Of a DNA stretch of 8,156 bases, positions 1 through 5,594 are shown piece by piece. Location: the NCBI GenBank assembly GCA_009787745.1, contig WQST01000107.1, positions 1-8,156 of the forward strand, given 5' to 3'. The notes below the pieces were generated by a model. It worked only from the letters and a program-made list of their open reading frames with translations, did not search any database and was not told the origin of the DNA. Position 1 is the stretch's first letter. Each line of letters begins with the position of its first letter. This stretch comes from Lachnospiraceae bacterium. Lineage in GTDB: Bacteria > Bacillota > Clostridia > Lachnospirales > Lachnospiraceae. The position numbers and the translations under genes were made by a program.

Positions 1-278
1 TTCGGACACTTATTAACGCAACGATAGCAAACAGTACAGTTGTTCAAGTGTTGTATTTGCCCTTCGTGGTTTGCCAAGTTTTTCATTGGACAGATTTTTA
101 TACATATGTTACAAGCCGTGCAATCTTGATGGATTCTCACGCCATTCATCAGCTTTTTTTCAAGTCTAACAGGTTTAATATCCTTCGTATTCTTTTGCCA
201 CGGCTTTCCTTGGAAATATCCCAAAAATTCTGATACCTTTGAAAAACCACGCTTCTTCACAATACCTTTTTTGATATT
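1..278 (-). pseudogene. EFR1 family protein, C-terminal ferredoxin half, out of frame and cut by window edge
   Basis: Reading the minus strand from 278 in the frame one base beyond the flavodoxin frame gives 92 codons with no stop up to the window edge. They start NIKKGIVKKRGF, the linker expected in EFR1 proteins. They end with two bacterial-type [4Fe-4S] motifs, CTACNICIKICP (about residues 53-64) and CTVCYRCVNKCP (81-92), each CxxCxxCxxxCP. All eight cysteines are present, so this half has not decayed. There is no ribosome binding site or good start codon at its beginning, so it is the separated 3' part of the gene at 277-729, not an independent gene. The C-terminal tail lies outside the window. 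A single extra base between 277 and about 292 explains the break. A sequencing error or a recent mutation are both possible. Confidence 0.8.
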
Positions 279-729
279 ATTGCCAGACAATATTCATTTT
301 TTTGCCGGCTTTCTCGATGTGTTTTTGCTTGGAATGTTCTGTCGGTTTGAATAATGTCCAAAATATAGGAATATTTCCCATATTTTGTTGCATATTAAAA
401 TGTTCTGCATAAATTACTTCTATTGCACCTTCTTCAAACAAATCAGTAAATACCCTTGCTCCATCTCCCGAAAATGCCTGCTGAGTTATAAGTATAATAA
501 CTTTCTTGCCAATCAAATCCTCCATATGATTGTGAACGAACTCTCTCATAATTCGAGGTACTCTTGAATTATATATTGGGTAGCAAAACGCTATTGTATC
601 ATATCCTTTAATTGTGGTCACAAAGTCTATGTCGTTTTCTACTGAAACACATTTTGCGTTCATTTTTTGACTAAATAAGTCTGCAATATACTTTGTGTTC
701 CCTGTTCCTGAAAAATATATTGTCAACAT
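277..729 (-). CDS. EFR1 family flavodoxin/ferredoxin protein, N-terminal flavodoxin half (frameshifted)
   Basis: This is the flavodoxin-like half of an EFR1-type protein, a cytoplasmic electron-transfer protein joining an FMN domain to a two-cluster ferredoxin domain. The partner reaction is unknown. The frame encodes 150 residues. SGTGNT (residues 7-12) is the FMN phosphate loop, CYPIYNSRVP (49-58) is a second conserved segment, and QQAFSGDGAR (83-92) is a later flavin-side loop. The ATG at 729 is preceded by GGAGG with a 9-nt spacer, so the start is firm. The frame stops at TAA (277-279) just where homologues continue into a linker and ferredoxin domain. That continuation is intact in the next frame (1-278). 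Family members are about 250-265 residues as I recall, so 150 is a truncated product unless the ribosome shifts frame. It is divergent from a TetR-type regulator that may control it. The fold is a confident call; the physiological role is unknown. Confidence 0.85.
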   Translation of the reverse strand: MLTIYFSGTGNTKYIADLFSQKMNAKCVSVENDIDFVTTIKGYDTIAFCYPIYNSRVPRIMREFVHNHMEDLIGKKVIILITQQAFSGDGARVFTDLFEEGAIEVIYAEHFNMQQNMGNIPIFWTLFKPTEHSKQKHIEKAGKKMNIVWQ

Positions 730-738
730 TTATAAATT

Positions 739-743
739 CCTCC
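739..743 (-). promoter_or_regulatory. Ribosome binding site of the EFR1 gene
   Basis: On the minus strand GGAGG lies 9 nt before the ATG at 729. It is a near-perfect Shine-Dalgarno sequence and fixes the start of the flavodoxin half. Confidence 0.8.
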
Positions 744-756
744 ACATAAATTAAGA

Positions 757-785
757 TTGTATTTTTCTACACTTGATATTATAAT
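757..785 (+). promoter_or_regulatory. Predicted promoter of the TetR-type regulator
   Basis: TTGTAT (757-762) and TATAAT (780-785) are separated by 17 nt. The -35 box is weak and the -10 box is perfect. It sits about 95 nt upstream of the GTG start. Its -10 shares bases with the minus-strand promoter (the symmetric core ATTATAAT, 778-785), so the two promoters probably cannot be occupied by polymerase together. Confidence 0.45.
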
Positions 786-806
786 AGACATATGTACGGT
801 TATCAA
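778..806 (-). promoter_or_regulatory. Predicted sigma-A promoter of the EFR1 gene
   Basis: On the minus strand a -35 box TTGATA (801-806) and a perfect -10 box TATAAT (778-783) are separated by exactly 17 nt. Transcription would start near 771, about 40 nt before the ATG. An 8-bp palindrome ACATATGT (788-795) lies in the spacer and is a plausible operator half or core for the divergent TetR-type regulator. The -10 box overlaps the opposing -10 box on the plus strand. Confidence 0.6.
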
Positions 807-881
807 TGGTCAATGTTTGCTAGTTTTGTCTTTTAACAGACATTTCGCTATTGTGATGTTGGATATAGAGGTAAATTCATT

Positions 882-1469
882 GTGAATAAAAAAATTAAAG
901 AGGATAGGCGTGTACGGAAAACAAAAAAAGCCCTTAGAGAAGGATTGGTTGAACTTCTTAATGAAAAAAACATACAGGATATTACAATAAAAGAATTAAC
1001 TGATAAGGTAGATATTCACAGGTCTACATTTTATTCCAATTTCAAAGATATATATGATCTATATAGCCATATGGAGGATAGCATCATTCAAGAAATAGAG
1101 GGCATTATTTCAGTAGACTGCACTTTCAAGCCCCACATTTTCTTCAACGGTTTACTTGGCTATATCAATAAAAACAAGCAAATATCACGCCTGTTCTTCG
1201 GTGGAAATATTAGCACAGTTTTTTTTGAGCGACTTACAGGCTTGTTCAAAAATGCTTGTATTGATGCTTGGTGTAAAGAATACAGCGTGACAAGTGTTAC
1301 CGAAGAAATAGATTATTACGTTCAGTTTTGTCTTTCCGGCGGGCTTGGTGTTATCGGAATGTGGGTCGCAAAAGATTTTGAATATCCAATGGAAATACTA
1401 GTAGAAATGTTATCCGAAATTGATTCCGGTGTCGGTAAGGTATTCGGGAATAAGTTTTCACAAAAATGA
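882..1469 (+). CDS. TetR/AcrR family transcriptional regulator
   Basis: A 195-residue DNA-binding regulator of the TetR type, expected to act as a dimer that releases DNA on binding a ligand. The N-terminal RRVRKTKKALREGLVELL helix is followed by the helix-turn-helix (about residues 33-56), with DITIKELTDKVDIHRSTFY as the typical core. The C-terminal half is a helical ligand/dimer domain ending in the GGLGVIGMWV segment (153-162), as in many small clostridial regulators of this type. The start is GTG at 882, supported by AGAGGT nine nt upstream; no earlier start fits better. The gene is very AT-rich compared with cysK. It is divergent from the EFR1 gene with overlapping promoters, so autoregulation and control of that neighbour are the natural inference. 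The ligand cannot be read from sequence. Confidence 0.88.
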   Translation: MNKKIKEDRRVRKTKKALREGLVELLNEKNIQDITIKELTDKVDIHRSTFYSNFKDIYDLYSHMEDSIIQEIEGIISVDCTFKPHIFFNGLLGYINKNKQISRLFFGGNISTVFFERLTGLFKNACIDAWCKEYSVTSVTEEIDYYVQFCLSGGLGVIGMWVAKDFEYPMEILVEMLSEIDSGVGKVFGNKFSQK

Positions 1470-1489
1470 TAAAATGATTATTATTTTTT
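1462..1489 (+). terminator. Possible weak AT-rich terminator after the TetR-type gene
   Basis: AAAAATGAT (1462-1470) can pair with ATTATTTTT (1480-1488), with one G-U pair, next to a T run, directly over the stop codon. The stem is nearly all A/T and so weak. The stronger hairpin at 1537-1586 may be the real end of the transcript. Confidence 0.25.
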
Positions 1490-1536
1490 CAACCTGCACC
1501 TTGACATTGCACAACCAATGATGGTTTTCACTACCA

Positions 1537-1586
1537 AAGCTATTCGTCCCGTTCCCAATGTATTCAGGAAACAGGACGAATAGTTT
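1537..1586. terminator. Strong hairpin between convergent genes, possible two-way terminator
   Basis: AAGCTATTCGTCC (1537-1549) pairs with GGACGAATAGTTT read backwards (1574-1586), giving 13 pairs including one G-U at the base. The 24-nt loop can extend the stem with GTTCC/GGAAAC pairing. It lies between the 3' ends of the TetR-type gene and cysK, the usual place for a shared terminator. The T tract after the stem is short on both strands, so intrinsic termination is not certain. It could instead be an mRNA-stabilising hairpin or part of a dispersed repeat. Confidence 0.45.
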
Positions 1587-1604
1587 CTACGGATTTACAG
1601 CTTA

Positions 1605-1634
1605 TGTCATCCTGAGCGCAAGCGAAGGTTCTTA
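1605..1634. repeat. Possible fragment of a short dispersed repeat
   Basis: The segment GTCATCCTGAGCGCAAGCGA followed by AGGTTCTT closely resembles a short sequence (TCATCCTGAGCG..GCGAAGGATCT) that I recall occurring many times between genes in diverse bacterial genomes. Only one copy is seen here, so repetition cannot be shown from the window. The rest of the gap 1470-1693 shows no open frame or RNA gene I recognise. Confidence 0.3.
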
Positions 1635-1693
1635 TCTTCATTGTACCTCAATAGACAAATCCTTCCGTTAACACTCAGCTGACAAACAACACG

Positions 1694-2632
1694 TTAATCT
1701 TCCTGTGAATAAAGCACCGTAGACAAATACCGCTCTCCTGTATCAGGCAGTAATACCACAATTGTTTTTCCCGCGTTTCCGGGGCGCTTCGCCAGTTCGG
1801 TCGCCGCGAACACCGCCGCGCCTGACGAAATCCCCACCAGCAATCCTTCGGTCGCCGCAAGTTTCCGCGATGTTTCGAACGCTTGTTCATTCTGAACCCC
1901 GATTATTTCATCGACTATCTCGGCGTTGAATATTTCGGGAATGAAACCTGCACCAATACCTTGGATTTTGTGGGGGGCAGGGTTCCCGCCCGATAATACC
2001 GGCGAATCTGACGGCTCGACAGCGACGATTTTTACGTTCGGGTTCTTCTGTTTCAAGATTTCGCCAACGCCCGTAATTGTGCCGCCTGTACCGACGCCGC
2101 CAACGAAAATATCAACACTGCCTTCTGTATCCGCCCATATTTCAAGCGCCGTAGTTTTGCGGTGAATATCGGGGTTGGCGGGATTAGTAAACTGGCTCGG
2201 TATGAAAGAGTTAGGTGTTTCGGCCGCTATTTCCCCTGCTTTGGCAATCGCCCCTTTCATGCCCTTCGCTCCCTCTGTCAGCACGATTTCCGCTCCCAGC
2301 GCTTTAAGCAAACTTCGGCGTTCAACGCTCATTGTTTCGGGCATTGCCAGAATCAGTTTATATCCTTTCGCCGCACAAACAAACGCCAAAGCGATGCCGG
2401 TATTCCCGCTTGTCGGTTCGATAATAACGCTGTCTTGTTTCAGCAACCCTCTCTGTTCAGCGTCCTCAATCATTGCGTTACCGATTCTGTCCTTAACACT
2501 ACCGAGGGGGTTAAAGTATTCCAGCTTCGCCACTATTCTCGCCGCCGCTTCGTTCGTCCTGCCGTAATTACCCAATTCCAATAAAGGCGTGTTCCCGATT
2601 AATTCAGTTAATTTGCTTGCTATTTTTGCCAT
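1694..2632 (-). CDS. cysK: Cysteine synthase A (O-acetylserine sulfhydrylase)
   Basis: Makes L-cysteine and acetate from O-acetyl-L-serine and sulfide, using PLP, in the cytoplasm. The 312-residue protein has the normal family length. The PLP lysine is K47 in NPLGSVKDRI. EPTSGNTGIA (72-81) binds the substrate carboxylate. GGVGTGGTITG (178-188) holds the PLP phosphate, and GISSGAA (267-273) carries the serine near the pyridine nitrogen. The start ELIGNTPLLEL and the full-length match leave little doubt. ATG at 2632 follows AGAGGT with a 7-nt gap. The gene is divergent from the CymR-like regulator and has its own strong promoter. In Bacillus, CysK also acts as a co-repressor by binding CymR. 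Cystathionine beta-synthase and O-phosphoserine enzymes share the fold, but the motifs and length fit CysK best. GC content is clearly higher than in the genes at the left end. Confidence 0.95.
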   Translation of the reverse strand: MAKIASKLTELIGNTPLLELGNYGRTNEAAARIVAKLEYFNPLGSVKDRIGNAMIEDAEQRGLLKQDSVIIEPTSGNTGIALAFVCAAKGYKLILAMPETMSVERRSLLKALGAEIVLTEGAKGMKGAIAKAGEIAAETPNSFIPSQFTNPANPDIHRKTTALEIWADTEGSVDIFVGGVGTGGTITGVGEILKQKNPNVKIVAVEPSDSPVLSGGNPAPHKIQGIGAGFIPEIFNAEIVDEIIGVQNEQAFETSRKLAATEGLLVGISSGAAVFAATELAKRPGNAGKTIVVLLPDTGERYLSTVLYSQED

Positions 2633-2708
2633 ATTGATTACCTCTTTCTTTTAATAGTTTAATTCCCGTCCTATTTCCTATATATAATATATGTTTTATC
2701 TGTTATTG

Positions 2709-2737
2709 ATTTTATACCATAAAATCCCCTTTGTCAA
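2709..2737 (-). promoter_or_regulatory. Predicted strong sigma-A promoter of cysK
   Basis: On the minus strand TTGACA (2732-2737, consensus -35) and TAAAAT (2709-2714, -10) are 17 nt apart. Transcription would start near 2702, giving a leader of about 70 nt. That leader is too short for a T-box or SAM riboswitch, and I see no such fold in it. It contains an AT-only inverted repeat, ATATAT-A-ATATAT (2680-2692), and AGGAAATAGG/GGGAATT segments that could be regulator contacts. Confidence 0.65.
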
Positions 2738-2780
2738 TAAATTTTTAATTTTATTATATTTCATACGCTTTTAGTATGTA

Positions 2781-2809
2781 TTTACAAATCCCAGATGCTA
2801 TGTTATGAT
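2781..2809 (+). promoter_or_regulatory. Predicted promoter of the cymR-like operon
   Basis: TTTACA (2781-2786) and TATGAT (2804-2809) are separated by 17 nt, each with one or two differences from consensus. The transcript would start near 2816, about 40 nt before the preferred ATG. The -10 box forms the left part of a perfect inverted repeat. Confidence 0.6.
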
Positions 2810-2819
2810 GTTCATCATA
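2804..2819. promoter_or_regulatory. Perfect inverted repeat over the cymR -10/start region, candidate operator
   Basis: TATGATG-TT-CATCATA is a perfect 7-bp inverted repeat with a 2-nt centre. It covers the -10 box and the likely transcription start of the operon. A dimeric repressor bound here would block polymerase, so autorepression by the adjacent Rrf2 protein is the simplest reading. Which protein binds it is inferred, not seen. Confidence 0.5.
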
Positions 2820-2854
2820 GGTAATCAATTATTAAACAAGGATAGGTGAAAAGG

Positions 2855-3325
2855 ATGCGTCTTTCTGCAAAATCTCGTTACGCATTCGCCGCTTTAACGA
2901 GTATGGTGCAAGAATATAATGAACAAAAAGAGATTAAAGACGATGAAAGTGATAAAATCGGCGAGTGTATTACTATTATTAGTTTATCTGAAAAGTTAAA
3001 AATCTCAAAATTATATCTTGAGCAAGTATTTTCATTATTGAAACGAGGCGGTATCGTAACATCTGTCAAAGGATCACAAGGCGGTTATTATTTAGCACGT
3101 TCACCCCAAGATATCACGGCATTTGACGTGCTTTCATCAATCGAAATAAATCTTTTCGAAAAAACAGATAAAACCGTTAGCATTAAAGATATTGAAATCG
3201 CGGTAAATGAAGCGGTCTTCAACCCTCTTGATACGACGCTTAAATCATTCCTTGCCGGGATAACACTTGATGATATCGCCAAGTATTCCGACACCCTAAA
3301 AGAAAACTATATGTATTATATATAA
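2855..3325 (+). CDS. cymR: Rrf2 family regulator, CymR-like repressor of cysteine metabolism
   Basis: A dimeric winged-helix repressor. CymR of Bacillus and Staphylococcus is the master repressor of cystine uptake and cysteine synthesis and works in complex with CysK. The 156 residues begin MRLSAKSRYAFAAL, a typical Rrf2 opening. The helix-turn-helix spans about 42-63 (SLSEKLKISKLYLEQVFSLL), with the wing KGSQGGYYLARSP (72-84). The C-terminus TLDDIAKYSD...YMYYI closely matches the CymR end as I recall it. There is one cysteine (C38), so the three-cysteine iron-sulfur site of IscR/NsrR is absent. About 15 extra residues (22-38) separate helix 1 from the recognition region compared with Bacillus CymR. 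I chose ATG 2855 over GTG 2846: it gives the canonical N-terminus, and AGGTGA lies about 5 nt upstream, whereas the GTG has AAGGA only 3 nt away. It is followed at once by two C-S PLP enzymes and is divergent from cysK. Confidence 0.85.
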   Translation: MRLSAKSRYAFAALTSMVQEYNEQKEIKDDESDKIGECITIISLSEKLKISKLYLEQVFSLLKRGGIVTSVKGSQGGYYLARSPQDITAFDVLSSIEINLFEKTDKTVSIKDIEIAVNEAVFNPLDTTLKSFLAGITLDDIAKYSDTLKENYMYYI

Positions 3326-3329
3326 GGAG
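3324..3329 (+). promoter_or_regulatory. Ribosome binding site overlapping the cymR stop codon
   Basis: AAGGAG shares its first two bases with the TAA stop (3323-3325) and lies 5 nt before the ATG at 3335. This close packing supports cotranscription and translational coupling of the regulator with the next gene. Confidence 0.75.
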
Positions 3330-3334
3330 CCTAC

Positions 3335-4420
3335 ATGAAAACAGATACCATTTGCGTCCATGGCATCAAGAATAACGATAACAACACCGGAGCGATAGCC
3401 GTCCCGATTTATCAGTCCTCGACTTTCGTCCACCCCGGTTTCGGACAAGATACCGGTTACTCGTACTCGCGGTTGCAAAATCCCACCAGAGAACATGCCG
3501 AAAAGTTAATCGCCGCTCTTGAAAACGGGGCAATCGGTCTTGCTTTTTCCAGCGGAATGGCGGCAATATCAACGATAACGGAACTTTTTTCGGGAGGGGA
3601 TGAAATAATCGCTTCCGATGATTTATACGGCGGTGCGATTCGTTTGTTTAACACTATTTCCCGTAAGAATGGTGTAAATGTCCGCTATGCCGATACCACG
3701 GACTTGTCGGCGGTCGAAGCGCAGATTACCGCTGATACGAAGGCAATATTCATTGAGACACCGACTAATCCGATGATGAAAGTTACGGATATTTCCGCCG
3801 TTAAAAAGCTCATTGGCGGGCGTGATATTTTACTGATCGTTGATAATACATTTCTCACGCCTTACCTGTGCCGGCCGCTTGATTTGGGCGCCGATATTGT
3901 CATTCACAGCGGAACGAAATATCTGTCGGGACATAATGATACGCTGTCAGGATTTATTGTCACTAATTCCGAAGATATCGGAAATCGGTTAAAAATTCTG
4001 CACAAGACTACCGGCGCGATCTTAAGTCCGTTTGATGCGTTCCTTGTTATCCGCGGGGTGAAAACCTTGGCAATCCGGATGGTGAAGGCACAGGCAAACG
4101 CCTGTGAAATCGCCGCTTGGCTCAAAACACAGCCGAAAGTAACACAAGTTTATTATCCCGGCATCGGCGCGATGATTTCATTCACGGTTGACAGTGCCGA
4201 AACCGCACGGAACATTCTTAATAATACTAACCTTATTCTGTTCGCGGAAAGCTTAGGCGGTACTGAATCGCTGATTACATATCCTGTCTCACAGACCCAC
4301 GCCGATGTTCCCGAAGCGGAGCGGCTATCGCGAGGTATTGACGATAAGCTGTTACGCATTTCTGTCGGCATCGAAAATGCCGGGGATTTGATTGAAGATT
4401 TGGAGTGTGCGTTTAGATGA
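3335..4420 (+). CDS. Trans-sulfuration PLP enzyme (cystathionine gamma-synthase/gamma-lyase family), with internal deletion
   Basis: A Cys/Met metabolism PLP enzyme of the MetB/MccB/MetC/methionine gamma-lyase family, cytoplasmic and normally tetrameric. YSYSRLQNPT (42-51) supplies the Tyr and Arg that reach the neighbouring subunit's PLP phosphate. SSGMAAI (72-78) is the phosphate loop, D170 in IVDNTF contacts the pyridine nitrogen, K195 in SGTKYLSGHND is the Schiff-base lysine, and R341 in LLRISVGIE is the expected substrate-carboxylate arginine. All the core residues are present. At 361 residues it is shorter than the usual 375-395. The loss is local: VYYPG (272-276) runs straight into IGAMISF, dropping the HP..H...Q..G segment, about 20 residues, that normally lies between. 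Activity could therefore be changed. Synthase or lyase cannot be told apart from sequence. Pairing with CymR and a PatB-type lyase suggests cystathionine or homocysteine to cysteine conversion. Its TGA overlaps the next start as ATGA. Confidence 0.88.
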   Translation: MKTDTICVHGIKNNDNNTGAIAVPIYQSSTFVHPGFGQDTGYSYSRLQNPTREHAEKLIAALENGAIGLAFSSGMAAISTITELFSGGDEIIASDDLYGGAIRLFNTISRKNGVNVRYADTTDLSAVEAQITADTKAIFIETPTNPMMKVTDISAVKKLIGGRDILLIVDNTFLTPYLCRPLDLGADIVIHSGTKYLSGHNDTLSGFIVTNSEDIGNRLKILHKTTGAILSPFDAFLVIRGVKTLAIRMVKAQANACEIAAWLKTQPKVTQVYYPGIGAMISFTVDSAETARNILNNTNLILFAESLGGTESLITYPVSQTHADVPEAERLSRGIDDKLLRISVGIENAGDLIEDLECAFR

Positions 4421-5592
4421 AATATGATTTTGATAAAGTCATAAACAGAATCGGTACAGGCTCTATTAAGTTCGACTTTGTAAATGAACGGGGCAAGCCT
4501 TGTGACATCCTGCCGATGTGGGTTGCCGATATGGATTTTCCCGCACCTGCTAAGGTTCTTGAAGATATGAAACAAGCCGTCGCTCACGGCATTTTCGGAT
4601 ATACCGAACCGATGGCGGATTATTTTGACGCCGTCAGCGGCTGGTTTCAAACCCGGTTTGGCTATACCGTAGAGCGAAATGAAATCGTCTTAACACCGGG
4701 AATCGTCTATGCCCTCGCGCAGATGGTATTGGCATATACCAAGGCCGGTGACAGTGTGATGATTCAAACCCCTGTGTACTATCCCTTTTATGATATTATT
4801 CGGGATAACGACAGACAAGTTGTAAAAAATCCGCTTATTTATCAAGAAGGAAATTATACCATTGATTTTGATGATTTTGAAAACAAAATCAAATCTGAAA
4901 ACGTGAAATTATTTATTCTGTGCAATCCGCACAACCCGGTCGGACGGGTCTTTACAAAAGCTGAATTGATGCGGATTAGCGAGATTTCAAAGCGTTATGG
5001 TGTGATTATTGCGGCGGATGAAATTCACTGCGATTTTGTTTATCCCGAATATGAGCATGTTACGTTTGGAAAAATTAACGAGGATTCTATTATCTGCACC
5101 GCTCCAAGTAAAACATTTAATTTGGCGGGATTGCAAGTGTCAAATATTTTCATTAAAAATGAAAACTTACGGCAAAAACTGAAACGGCAAATCAACAAAA
5201 GCGGTTACAGCCAGCTTAACACACTCGGACTTGTTGCATGTCGAAGCGCTTATAAGAATGGGGCGGAATGGCTCGATCAATTGAAAGAATACTTATACGG
5301 AAACATATCATTTACAAAAGCATTTCTGAACGAACGATTACCGAAAGTAAAACTCATCCCGCCGCAGGGAACATATTTGTTATGGCTTGACTTTTCGGAA
5401 TATAATTTACCGCAGAAACAGCTTGACCGGCTGATTGTCCATAAGGCGAAATTATGGTTAGACAGCGGTGTTATGTTCGGCGAGGACGGTCATGGTTTCC
5501 AGCGGATTAACATTGCTTGCCCGAGAAAAACGCTTGAGATAGCATTGCTTAAGTTAGAAAAATCTTTGGTAAATGCAGATGAACAGCAATAA
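4417..5592 (+). CDS. patB: PatB/MalY family C-S lyase (cystathionine beta-lyase, fold type I aminotransferase-like)
   Basis: A PLP-dependent C-S beta-lyase that splits cystathionine or similar cysteine conjugates to a thiol, pyruvate and ammonia in the cytoplasm. The 391 residues are full family length. The opening, with RIGTGSIKFD and LPMWVADMDF (32-41), is typical of the MalY/PatB subfamily. CNPHNPVGRVF (169-179) and ADEIHCD (200-206, with PLP-contacting D201) are followed by the Schiff-base lysine K232 in APSKTFNLAGLQ. R363 in FQRINIACPR should bind the substrate carboxylate. No residue looks lost. The ATG overlaps the upstream stop (ATGA), with GGAG about 11 nt before it, so it is translationally coupled to the trans-sulfuration gene and belongs to the cymR operon. 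MalY of E. coli has an extra regulatory role; nothing suggests that here. The stop lies 2 nt from the asnB stop on the opposite strand. Confidence 0.9.
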   Translation: MKYDFDKVINRIGTGSIKFDFVNERGKPCDILPMWVADMDFPAPAKVLEDMKQAVAHGIFGYTEPMADYFDAVSGWFQTRFGYTVERNEIVLTPGIVYALAQMVLAYTKAGDSVMIQTPVYYPFYDIIRDNDRQVVKNPLIYQEGNYTIDFDDFENKIKSENVKLFILCNPHNPVGRVFTKAELMRISEISKRYGVIIAADEIHCDFVYPEYEHVTFGKINEDSIICTAPSKTFNLAGLQVSNIFIKNENLRQKLKRQINKSGYSQLNTLGLVACRSAYKNGAEWLDQLKEYLYGNISFTKAFLNERLPKVKLIPPQGTYLLWLDFSEYNLPQKQLDRLIVHKAKLWLDSGVMFGEDGHGFQRINIACPRKTLEIALLKLEKSLVNADEQQ

Positions 5593-5594
5593 AA

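Noticed and set aside
48..233. 61-codon open frame on the plus strand
   Set aside because: It lies opposite the ferredoxin half of the EFR1 gene, which carries clear cysteine motifs on the minus strand.
277..293. Programmed +1 frameshift like that of prfB at the EFR1 break
   Set aside because: The shift site CAA-TAA-T lacks a slippery codon and an upstream Shine-Dalgarno-like stimulator, and I know of no recoding in this family. I prefer mutation or sequencing error.
2162..2584. 140-codon and 130-codon open frames on the plus strand
   Set aside because: Both are mirror frames inside the GC-rich cysK gene, whose coding sense is certain.
2633..2708. Riboswitch or T-box in the cysK leader
   Set aside because: The predicted leader is only about 70 nt, AT-rich, with no specifier-loop or SAM-type fold and no terminator.
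2846..2854. GTG at 2846 as the start of the CymR-like gene
   Set aside because: The nearest Shine-Dalgarno sequence is only 3 nt away, while ATG 2855 has better spacing and gives the canonical Rrf2 N-terminus.
4153..4650. 165-codon open frame on the minus strand
   Set aside because: It lies antisense across two confident PLP-enzyme genes and resembles no family I know. No ribosome binding site was found.
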